Part shown: positions 1 through 5,147 of the stretch, in pieces
How the letters are laid out: each line of letters starts with the position of its first letter
Position numbering within the stretch: position 1 is the stretch's first letter
Assembly (NCBI GenBank): GCA_000432015.1
Contig: HF985402.1
Span: 213-5,359 of the forward strand
Source of the DNA: Clostridium sp. CAG:1024
GTDB taxonomy: Bacteria > Bacillota > Clostridia > Christensenellales > CAG-138
Reading direction: 5' to 3'
Length of the DNA stretch: 5,147 nt
Program-made: the position numbers and the translations under genes
The notes under the pieces: model-generated
The model's database searches: none
The model's input: the letters and a program-made list of their open reading frames with translations, nothing else
What the model was told of the DNA's origin: nothing

Positions 1-37
1 ATCGGCAGCACGTCTGTAAATTCGTCAGGGTCGTTTC

Positions 38-60
38 CCCGCGCAGCGGGCGTTTCTTTA
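38..60 (+). terminator. Weak terminator-like hairpin
   Basis: CCCGC (38-42), loop GCA, GCGGG (46-50), followed by CGTTTCTTTA. The stem has only 5 bp and the T-run is broken by C, so it would be a weak intrinsic terminator at best. If real, it would end a plus-strand gene lying left of the window. Confidence 0.22.
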
Positions 61-83
61 CGAATCCGATCGAACGGGACATA

Positions 84-99
84 CTGCGGCGTACCGCAG
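84..99. repeat. Perfect 6-bp stem-loop
   Basis: CTGCGG (84-89), loop CGTA, CCGCAG (94-99). A TTTT run follows at 106-109, too far away for a good terminator. It could be a weak terminator, an operator or chance. The separate 10-bp palindrome CCGCATGCGG lies at 139-148. Confidence 0.35.
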
Positions 100-257
100 C
101 GTAGCTTTTGTATGGAGCGTTGGGCCTGCTCCCGTATACCGCATGCGGAGCTCTGCGCGGCATAGCAAAATCTACTAAGAAGGGTTCGATAGTTTGTCAT
201 GTTCTTGACCCGGTCGTTTCGCATTGCCCTGCTATCATGCGGCAGACGGTGCGGTAA

Positions 258-282
258 CCGGAAAGGATCCGTGCGCTTCCGG
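258..282. repeat. Inverted repeat in the presumed 5' leader
   Basis: CCGGAA (258-263) and TTCCGG (277-282) pair perfectly around a 13-nt loop. A second small arm, CGAA (285-288) with TTCG (293-296), follows at once. Both lie between the promoter-like boxes and the Shine-Dalgarno, so they would be in the leader RNA if transcription starts near 240. I see no known riboswitch consensus; I looked for GEMM-type c-di-GMP motifs without a match. Confidence 0.35.
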
Positions 283-316
283 AACGAAACGGTTCGCTCC
301 GAATTTTAATAACAAT

Positions 317-322
317 GGGGGT
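317..322 (+). promoter_or_regulatory. Shine-Dalgarno GGGGGT for the surface-protein gene
   Basis: GGGGGT matches the canonical GGAGGT with one A-to-G change, which still pairs with the anti-Shine-Dalgarno through a G-U wobble. The last G is 8 nt from ATG 330, an ordinary spacing. It overlaps the G of the alternative in-frame ATG at 315-317. That start has only AT-rich sequence before it, so this site decides the start at 330. Confidence 0.65.
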
Positions 323-329
323 AAGTACA

Positions 330-425
330 ATGAATTACTCTATATGTACGCATTGGAAACGGGCGCTTTGCTTTGTGCTCGCTTTTGCAATGCTGCTGAC
401 GCTCCTCCCCGTGGGAACGCTGGCT
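330..425 (+). other. Sec signal peptide, residues 1-32 of the surface protein
   Basis: Residues 1-11 form a short n-region ending in W-K-R. A hydrophobic core follows at 12-26 (A-L-C-F-V-L-A-F-A-M-L-L-T-L-L). P27 breaks the helix, and T30-L31-A32 gives an acceptable signal peptidase I site before E33. No lipobox Cys sits at the cleavage point, so this is not a lipoprotein signal. The next roughly 20 residues (33-52) are rich in Pro, Thr, Ala and Glu, a typical flexible start to a mature surface protein. Confidence 0.88.
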
Positions 426-3400
426 GAGGGCTCGGAGACGGTTCCCGCCGCAGACGCGGAAACGACCCCTGCGCCCACGACCGCGGAATTTACGGTCAAA
501 TTCCTTGACTGGGACGGCACGCTGCTCTCGGCGCAGACCGTTCCACGCGGGGACGCCGCGATCGAGCCGGATATGCCCACGCGCGAGGGCTACCGCTTCA
601 TCGGCTGGGACAGGGACTTCGACAACGTGCAGTCGAACCTTGTCGTGACCGCGCAGTATGAAAAGCTCGACATCTGCACCCTGCGCGTCATTTACCGCTA
701 TGCAAACGGTACGTCCGCCGCAGCGCCTGCCGTCTCGAGCTACCGCAAGGGGCATTCCGTCGATCTCACGATCGAATCGCCCGTGATCTCCGGCTATACG
801 GCGGACAAAGCGCAGGTTCATTTTTCGTTTGATGCGATCGACGGCGACCACACCGAGACCGTGACCTACACGCCCGCCGCAGTGACCTATACGGTGGAAT
901 ACCGCAGGGAAACGCTCGCGGACGGCGTTTATGAAACGGACGCGGCCGCCACGCAGACGAAGACCGGCCTGTACGGTGAAAAGCGCACCGTCGAGCCGGA
1001 GCAGTCCTACGAGGGCTTCACAAAGCCGAAGGCGCAGCATGTCACGCTGGGCAGCGACACGGTCGTCCGCTTCGACTATGCGCGCAAGAGCTATCGGCTG
1101 TCCTTTGACTCGAACGGCGGCGATCCCGTGGATTCGGTCTATGTCAAGTACGGCACAGCCCTTGCGGATCTTTCGCTCCCGACGCCCGTGCGCAGCGGCT
1201 ATGTGTTCGCCGGCTGGGAGAACGCGCCGGACGCGATAACGGGCAGCGTTACGCTCACGGCCGCATGGACGCCCGCAAACACGGCCTTTACGCTCGTATA
1301 CTGGTACGAGACCGTGGACAACGCGGACAAATACCTCTTTGAAAAGAGCGTGGCCGCAGACGCGCTGACCGGAAGCACCATCACGCTTTCCGACGCGCAG
1401 AAGAGCACGGCGAACCTCGGAAGCAAGGCCCGCTTCTTCTCCTTCAAAAAGGCGGATACGAACGTTGTGGCAGCCGGCGATGGCAGCTCTGTCGTGAACG
1501 TGTATTTCAGCCGCAACAGCTACACGGTGAAATTCCTTGTGCGCCGGGGCTACGGCTGGAGGGAGCTCGGCAGCCTCACGGCAAAGTTTGAGCAGGACGT
1601 CGAGCAGCTGTGGCCGACCGCAGAAAACTGGACGCTTGGCGGAGCCAAGCCGAGCGGGTTCTACGGCTGGAAGGTCGACGGCATCGCCAACGACATCGTT
1701 TCCAATCCCATGACGATGACGGAAGACCTCTGTGCGGACAACGCCGACAAAACAAAGAACGCCGTCGCGCTGACCAACGCGCACTACACGGCGGACCTCA
1801 ACTACATGTTTGAGAGTCTCGACCAGAGCTCGCCGGAAAACGGCGATACGCGAAAGCTGTACAACGGCGTGTATTACGATCGGAGCGCCGTGTATTCGCA
1901 GCAGAACGTCGGCGCAGACGCGCCGCACTTTTCTCCGAAGCTGATCTCCGGTATGACGAACGCCGCGGTCGTGTATTCCTGCGGTAAGAAAGACCATCCC
2001 CGCGGCAGCAGCCATTGCGATAACTACCTGTATTACGACCGGCTGAGCTACACGCTCACCTTCAAAAACGGCACGGCGCAGGTGGGCGCGGCACAGCAGC
2101 GCAAATTCGGCGCAAGCTTGGCCGGGACCGCGCCGGAAACACCCGCAGCGCCGCCCGCGGGCAAGACGGGCTATGTGTTCACGGGCTGGTATACCGTGAG
2201 CGACGAGAACGCCTGGACGGACGACACGCGCGTGGATCTGGAAACGGCGACCATGCCCGCGCAGAACCTTGAGCTGTACGCAGGCTGGCAGGCGCCGGTG
2301 CATACCGTGACCTTCGACGCAACCGGCGGCGCGCCGACCCCGGAAGCACAGACCGTCCCGCACAAGGGCCAGATCGACGAGAGCCGCGTGCAGACGCCTG
2401 TGCGCGAGGGCTATGACTTTACCGGCTGGTACACGGAGAGCGGCATGCATTATGTGCTGTCGAACGCCGTGATGCGCGACCTGACGCTCATTGCGGGCTG
2501 GAAGGAGGCCGAGCTGACGGGCTACTCCGTGCGCTATCTCGACGAGAACGGCGAAACGCTCCTGCCGACTGAGACCGAGGACGGTCAGACCACGGGCGAG
2601 ACCGTGACCGTCACGGCCGAGCCGTACCTGGACAATAACGGCGTCCTTTGGCTGCCCGAGACGAGCAGTGCGACCCGCACGCTTTCCGGCAACCGCGCGG
2701 AGAACGTCATCACCTTTGTGTACCGTCCCGCGTCCGAGGTGCTGCTCACCGTGCGCTATGAGACCAAGCCCGGCGAAACGCCCGCGTTTTCCGACAGCGA
2801 AACGGAACGCATCCCGAACACGAGCGTTCCGGAGAACGGCCTTTTGACCGCGGACTTCAACGACTATCCGGGCTATTGGCCGGATGCGTATCAGAAGAGC
2901 GTGCGGCCGGTCTTTGATAAGGAAAAGAACGCCTTCGTCGCCGAGATCGTGTTCCTGTATACCGCGAACGAAAAGCATCCCTACACGATCAAGCACTTCC
3001 TCGAGCAGCCGGACGGCAGCTACGAAGAGCAGACCGGCGACCGCGAAACAAAGCGCGCGCCGCTTGCAGCGCGTGTGAGCGGAACGCCGAACCGGTATGC
3101 CAACTATACGTACCGGCAGGAAAAGAGCCGTTCGTCCATCACCGTAACGGGCAACGAGGCGCTCGACGTCATCGCGCTGTACTATGATCTCGGCAGGCAC
3201 ACCGTGTCCTACCGCATCCGGACGGGCGACGAGGGCAAGGGCAGCCTTTCCGGCACGACGGACTATGCGGGCATCCGGCACGGCACGCTCTTTGAAAATG
3301 CAAACGCAGCCGCGCCCGCCGTGCAGCCGGGCCGCGGGTACAAGGCGACGGATTGGAGCCCCGCCATTCCCGCCGGCACGACGGCGATCGAGCGCGACCA

Positions 3401-5147
3401 TGTGTTCGAGATCGGCTTTGAACGCGACGATGCGCAATACCACCGCGTGATCTATGTCGCAAACGGCGGCGTGGGCGACGACCTTGTGGACGACAACAAC
3501 GGCGCGGGCTATCTTGCCGGCGCAGAGACCACGGTCTGGGAAAACCTGTTCACGGCGCCGCAGGGCAAGAAGTTCACCGGCTGGGATACGACGCCGGACG
3601 GCAGCGGCGACGCCTATAAAGAAACCGACGCGCTCGTCATGCCGGATGCGGACGTCACGCTCTATGCGCAGTGGAAGCCGCTCGATTCCTATACCGTCAT
3701 TTACCTGAAAAACGCGGAGGACGCGACCGGCACGACCGCATCGCAGAGCTTCTCCGAGGGCGACGGCGTGGACCTCCGGGAAAACGGCTTTACGCGGCGC
3801 GGCTATCGCTTTACGGGCTGGAATACGGCGGCGGACGGCTCCGGCACACGCTATGCCCCGGCGCAGCCCTATGACACGCAGACGGATCTTTCGCTCTATG
3901 CGCAGTGGGAAAAGGACCCCGAAGCGTGGCACCGTGTGCTCTATGTGGCAAATACGCCCGAGGGCGCTGTCGTTTCCGGAACGGCGCCTGTAGACGGCGG
4001 CGCGTACCGCAAGGATGATCCCGTCGCCGCGGCGGCACGGGGCGATCTTTCCGCAGTGCATTATGTCTTTACGGGCTGGAACACGGAAGCGGACGGCTCC
4101 GGCACGGCCTATGCGGAGAACGCAGCATTCGACTTCCCCTATGCGGATCGCGATCTCACGCTCTACGGCATGTGGCAGCGCATCACGTTTACCGTGACAT
4201 ATATGCTCGACAAGGGCGACGAAAACGGGTATACTGAATACAGAAAGGATACCGTAAACGAGGGCGACGATTACATCGTTGCCGCAGACGCGGTGCTCGA
4301 GGGCTTTGTGTTCTCCGGCTGGAAACTCGACCGGACGGACGGCGCCGTGACGGAAGAGCTCCCGAACGTGACCGAGGATCACATCCTCTACGGCGACTTT
4401 ACCGCGGCGGAGCGCAAGCTCACGATCCGCTATCGCTTGACGGACGCTGCGAGCAAGACGTGGACGACGCTCGGACAGCCGATGACGGTCGCGCCGGGCA
4501 CGAGGCTCGACGCTCTCCTTGCAGCAGCGGAGAGCACCGTGCTGAACGACAACCCCGGCTATACAAAGCTGCGCGGCTGGAACGGCGACGAGGCGTTTAC
4601 CATGGCGGCGGAGGTCATGCCCGATGCGGACTTCACGGTCTACGCCGAGTTTGAACGGATCACGGCGGGCTATACGATCCACCATGTCGAGCTGGGCAGC
4701 GGCCGGACGCTCGCGGACGATACCACGGGCAGCGCGCTCTTCGGCGCAACGGTCGTCACTGCGACAGCGAAAAAGGCGATCGACGGGTATGTCTACCACA
4801 GCGACACGGGCAACATCCTGATCGCTGCGGAGCCCGAAAAGAATGTGGCCACGATCTACTACACGACTGCGGCAGCGCAGACCGGCGAGCTGACGATCCA
4901 AAAGACCGTGACCGGCGAAAAGGGCGACAAGACGAAGGCCTTCACCTTCACCGTGACCTTTGACACGACGGTCGTATACGGCAATCAGGAGAGCACGAGC
5001 TTCACCTTCCGGCTGAAGCACGGCGAGCGCGTGACGATTCCGAACATTCCGGACGGCACGCACTATACGGTCAAGGAAAGCGACAACGCGGGCTATCGCG
5101 TGAGCACAAGCGGCGCCCAGGGTACGATCCGTGCGGGCGAATCGGTC
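330..5147 (+). CDS. Giant secreted B-repeat (InlB/Flg_new) and MucBP-like surface protein, 3'-truncated by the window
   Basis: Open for 1606 codons from ATG to the last base with no stop, so the C-terminus is missing. The N-terminus is a signal peptide (residues 1-32). The mature part is a string of beta-rich modules. Nine segments carry the B-repeat signature G-Y-x-F-x-G-W followed about 25-35 residues later by L-x-A-x-W. Their W residues are 93, 296, 620, 700, 1085, 1164, 1250, 1331 and 1417. MucBP-like Y-T-V-x-Y segments lie at about 117-255, 732-954 and 1448-1513, and a SpaA/DUF7601-like domain starts at about 1519. No catalytic motif is visible. Such proteins in Gram-positive gut bacteria are usually exported and sortase-anchored adhesins or stalks; adhesion here is inference. 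Codons are strongly G/C-ending, and TTA, CTA and TCA are absent through 5063. ATG 330 is preferred because GGGGGT lies 7 nt upstream; an in-frame ATG at 315 has no Shine-Dalgarno. An in-frame TAA at 255-257 closes the frame upstream. The family call is firm, the exact ligand unknown. Confidence 0.93.
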   Translation, partial: MNYSICTHWKRALCFVLAFAMLLTLLPVGTLAEGSETVPAADAETTPAPTTAEFTVKFLDWDGTLLSAQTVPRGDAAIEPDMPTREGYRFIGWDRDFDNVQSNLVVTAQYEKLDICTLRVIYRYANGTSAAAPAVSSYRKGHSVDLTIESPVISGYTADKAQVHFSFDAIDGDHTETVTYTPAAVTYTVEYRRETLADGVYETDAAATQTKTGLYGEKRTVEPEQSYEGFTKPKAQHVTLGSDTVVRFDYARKSYRLSFDSNGGDPVDSVYVKYGTALADLSLPTPVRSGYVFAGWENAPDAITGSVTLTAAWTPANTAFTLVYWYETVDNADKYLFEKSVAADALTGSTITLSDAQKSTANLGSKARFFSFKKADTNVVAAGDGSSVVNVYFSRNSYTVKFLVRRGYGWRELGSLTAKFEQDVEQLWPTAENWTLGGAKPSGFYGWKVDGIANDIVSNPMTMTEDLCADNADKTKNAVALTNAHYTADLNYMFESLDQSSPENGDTRKLYNGVYYDRSAVYSQQNVGADAPHFSPKLISGMTNAAVVYSCGKKDHPRGSSHCDNYLYYDRLSYTLTFKNGTAQVGAAQQRKFGASLAGTAPETPAAPPAGKTGYVFTGWYTVSDENAWTDDTRVDLETATMPAQNLELYAGWQAPVHTVTFDATGGAPTPEAQTVPHKGQIDESRVQTPVREGYDFTGWYTESGMHYVLSNAVMRDLTLIAGWKEAELTGYSVRYLDENGETLLPTETEDGQTTGETVTVTAEPYLDNNGVLWLPETSSATRTLSGNRAENVITFVYRPASEVLLTVRYETKPGETPAFSDSETERIPNTSVPENGLLTADFNDYPGYWPDAYQKSVRPVFDKEKNAFVAEIVFLYTANEKHPYTIKHFLEQPDGSYEEQTGDRETKRAPLAARVSGTPNRYANYTYRQEKSRSSITVTGNEALDVIALYYDLGRHTVSYRIRTGDEGKGSLSGTTDYAGIRHGTLFENANAAAPAVQPGRGYKATDWSPAIPAGTTAIERDHVFEIGFERDDAQYHRVIYVANGGVGDDLVDDNNGAGYLAGAETTVWENLFTAPQGKKFTGWDTTPDGSGDAYKETDALVMPDADVTLYAQWKPLDSYTVIYLKNAEDATGTTASQSFSEGDGVDLRENGFTRRGYRFTGWNTAADGSGTRYAPAQPYDTQTDLSLYAQWEKDPEAWHRVLYVANTPEGAVVSGTAPVDGGAYRKDDPVAAAARGDLSAVHYVFTGWNTEADGSGTAYAENAAFDFPYADRDLTLYGMWQRITFTVTYMLDKGDENGYTEYRKDTVNEGDDYIVAADAVLEGFVFSGWKLDRTDGAVTEELPNVTEDHILYGDFTAAERKLTIRYRLTDAASKTWTTLGQPMTVAPGTRLDALLAAAESTVLNDNPGYTKLRGWNGDEAFTMAAEVMPDADFTVYAEFERITAGYTIHHVELGSGRTLADDTTGSALFGATVVTATAKKAIDGYVYHSDTGNILIAAEPEKNVATIYYTTAAAQTGELTIQKTVTGEKGDKTKAFTFTVTFDTTVVYGNQESTSFTFRLKHGERVTIPNIPDGTHYTVKESDNAGYRVSTSGAQGTIRAGESV
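489..665 (+). repeat. B-repeat 1 (Flg_new/InlB-type), residues 54-112
   Basis: Opens with F-T-V-K-F-L-D-W-D-G, then P-x-x-x-R-E-G-Y-R-F-I-G-W (W93) and closes with L-V-V-T-A-Q-Y. This is the usual beta-grasp-like B-repeat layout of about 60 residues. It is the first folded unit after the Pro/Thr-rich mature N-terminus. Confidence 0.8.
678..1091 (+). other. Two MucBP-like segments, residues about 117-254
   Basis: The first segment (about 117-182) has an R-V-I-Y-R-Y strand, a central G-Y-T (155-157) and a closing T-V-T-Y-T strand. The second (about 186-254) opens Y-T-V-E-Y-R-R-E, has E-G-F (228-230) and closes V-V-R-F-D-Y. This strand-G-Y/F-strand pattern of about 65-70 residues fits MucBP or related bacterial stalk modules. 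Assignment is by pattern alone; an unnamed relative such as a SHIRT-type module is possible. Confidence 0.5.
1092..1274 (+). repeat. B-repeat 2, residues 255-315
   Basis: A textbook unit: Y-R-L-S-F-D-S-N-G-G-D-P-V at the start, P-T-P-V-R-S-G-Y-V-F-A-G-W in the middle (W296), and V-T-L-T-A-A-W (W313) at the end. Of all units here it is closest to the general List_Bact_rpt consensus, including the F-D-S-N-G-G turn. Confidence 0.88.
1521..2048 (+). other. Large Cys-containing module, residues about 398-573
   Basis: This stretch lacks a full B-repeat signature, although S-G-F-Y-G-W (442-447) resembles its core. It continues through M-T-M-T-E-D-L-C (C468), N-Y-M-F-E-S (491-496), K-L-Y-N-G-V-Y-Y (509-516) and L-Y-Y-D-R-L-S-Y (567-574). 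I recall similar Tyr/Asn-rich modules inside large clostridial B-repeat proteins but cannot name a family. It carries three of only four cysteines in the visible mature protein. Two of them bracket a 13-residue segment, C551 to C563, which also contains H556 and H562. It may be a functional head or a rigid insert in the stalk. Confidence 0.55.
2049..2510 (+). repeat. B-repeats 3 and 4 in tandem, residues 574-727
   Basis: Unit 3 runs from Y-T-L-T-F-K-N-G through G-Y-V-F-T-G-W (W620) to L-Y-A-G-W (W653). Unit 4 runs from H-T-V-T-F-D-A-T-G-G through G-Y-D-F-T-G-W (W700) to L-I-A-G-W (W724). Unit 3 is somewhat longer and has an Ala/Pro-rich insertion at about 601-610. Confidence 0.87.
2523..3191 (+). 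repeat. Three MucBP-like segments, residues about 732-954
   Basis: Three successive units of about 70-75 residues share a plan. Each opens with an alternating strand: Y-S-V-R-Y-L-D at 732, L-T-V-R-Y-E-T at 806, Y-T-I-K-H-F-L at 885. Each closes with a hydrophobic strand followed by Y: I-T-F-V-Y at 794, I-V-F-L-Y at 873, V-I-A-L-Y-Y at 947. The first, with Y-L-D-E-N-G-E at 736-742, fits MucBP best; the other two have diverged. Mucin binding is known for some family members but is not shown by this sequence. Confidence 0.6.
3192..3437 (+). other. Degenerate B-repeat-like segment, residues about 955-1036
   Basis: Starts H-T-V-S-Y-R-I and contains G-K-G-S-L-S-G. It has G-Y-K-A-T-D-W (1003-1009) where a normal unit has G-Y-x-F-x-G-W, and ends H-V-F-E-I-G-F. 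The core glycine before Trp is replaced by Asp. It joins the MucBP-like block to the five-unit B-repeat array. Confidence 0.45.
3438..4658 (+). repeat. Five tandem B-repeats (units 5-9), residues 1037-1443
   Basis: Core tryptophans are W1085, W1164, W1250, W1331 and W1417, spaced 79, 86, 81 and 86 residues apart. Units 5-7 are of the longer type with a D-G-S-G hairpin after the core: W-D-T-T-P-D-G-S-G, W-N-T-A-A-D-G-S-G and W-N-T-E-A-D-G-S-G. They end L-Y-A-Q-W, L-Y-A-Q-W and L-Y-G-M-W. Units 8 and 9 have lost D-G-S-G and end L-Y-G-D-F and V-Y-A-E-F. Units 6 and 7 are alike at DNA level as well, 41 of 48 bases by my count between 3810-3857 and 4068-4115. This suggests duplication or exchange within the gene. 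Confidence 0.88.
4671..4868 (+). other. MucBP-like segment, residues about 1448-1513
   Basis: Opens Y-T-I-H-H-V-E-L and closes N-V-A-T-I-Y-Y-T-T, with D-G-Y-V-Y-H in the middle. The plan matches the other MucBP-like units. It links the last B-repeat to the C-terminal pilin-like domain. Confidence 0.5.
4884..5147 (+). other. SpaA/DUF7601-like (Cna-B-type) domain, residues 1519-1606, cut by the window edge
   Basis: Begins G-E-L-T-I-Q-K-T-V-T-G, then K-A-F-T-F-T-V-T-F, F-T-F-R-L-K-H-G-E, I-P-N-I-P-D-G-T and Y-T-V-K-E-S-D. This is the strand order of the pilin-fold domains found near the C-terminus of sortase-anchored proteins. K1525 and E1583 sit where the Lys and the catalytic Glu of an intramolecular isopeptide bond usually lie. 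The Asn acceptor, normally in the last strand, would be just past the window. More such domains and an LPXTG tail would be expected next, but that is inference. Confidence 0.72.

Larger units (their letters stand above)
1..329. other. Upstream region without a recognised gene
   Basis: The plus strand is open from the edge to a TAG at 163-165, but the translation resembles nothing I know and its codon use is unlike the main gene. The minus strand is open from just below the TAA at 306-308 to position 1. It has possible ATG starts at 224 (222-224 read in reverse) and 200 (198-200), neither with a strong Shine-Dalgarno. A TTGACC at 205-210 and TATCAT at 233-238 resemble promoter boxes for the main gene, but the 22-nt gap is too long for a confident call. 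Several small inverted repeats are listed separately. Confidence 0.6.

Noticed and set aside
205..238. Promoter pair TTGACC (205-210) and TATCAT (233-238)
   Set aside because: Each box resembles a sigma-70-type element, but the 22-nt spacing is well outside the usual 16-18. Not called as a feature.
315..329. Alternative in-frame ATG at 315 adding five residues (M-G-V-S-T) to the protein
   Set aside because: No Shine-Dalgarno precedes it, and the G-run needed for ATG 330 overlaps it. The signal peptide looks normal from 330.
224..427. Plus-strand 67-codon ORF starting at TTG 224
   Set aside because: It overlaps the leader, Shine-Dalgarno and signal-peptide coding region in another frame, has no Shine-Dalgarno of its own and no recognisable domain.
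335..580. Minus-strand 81-codon ORF and the other short ORFs inside 931-4821 on both strands
   Set aside because: All lie in alternative frames of the long surface-protein gene. Their Arg/Ser/Ala-rich translations are what GC-biased codons give out of frame.
4194..4235. Internal promoter from GTGACA (4194-4199) and TATACT (4230-4235)
   Set aside because: The spacing is 30 nt and the site lies inside a continuous coding frame; there is no gene start downstream.
3438..4658. CRISPR-like or mobile repeat array
   Set aside because: The repeats are protein-coding B-repeat units with diverged DNA and in-frame lengths, with no uniform short repeats and spacers, no terminal inverted repeats and no transposase.

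Overview
The window looks like the 5' part of one very large secreted, repeat-built surface protein gene from a moderately GC-rich Gram-positive bacterium. A gut-type Clostridia lineage (Oscillospirales/Ruminococcaceae-like) is my inference. It rests on domain style only: InlB-type B-repeats (Flg_new/List_Bact_rpt family) mixed with MucBP-like modules, ending in a SpaA/DUF7601-like pilin-fold domain. It also fits strong G/C preference at third codon positions. No taxonomic marker is present, so the assignment is soft.

Layout. Positions 1-329 hold no gene I can recognise. This stretch contains a small terminator-like hairpin (38-60), a perfect 6-bp stem-loop (84-99), a 10-bp palindrome (139-148) and an inverted repeat in the presumed leader (258-282). 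Its minus strand is open in one frame out of the window edge, so a divergent gene start is possible but unproven. A G-rich Shine-Dalgarno (317-322) precedes the ATG at 330. From there one plus-strand frame runs without a stop to the last base (1606 codons); the 3' end of the gene lies outside the window.

Protein order: signal peptide (1-32); B-repeat 1; two MucBP-like segments; B-repeat 2; a linker module; a larger Cys-containing module (398-573); B-repeats 3-4; three MucBP-like segments (about 732-954); a degenerate B-repeat-like segment; five consecutive B-repeats (1037-1443); another MucBP-like segment; and a SpaA/DUF7601-like domain cut by the window edge. The whole resembles a long stalk on the cell surface for adhesion or matrix/mucin contact. 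A sortase (LPXTG) anchor would be expected downstream but cannot be seen.

The longest conventional ORF lies on the minus strand (306-5063) and is a shadow. It exists because the real gene never uses TTA, CTA or TCA codons over that span. An automated caller could pick it in error because the true gene has no stop in this window.
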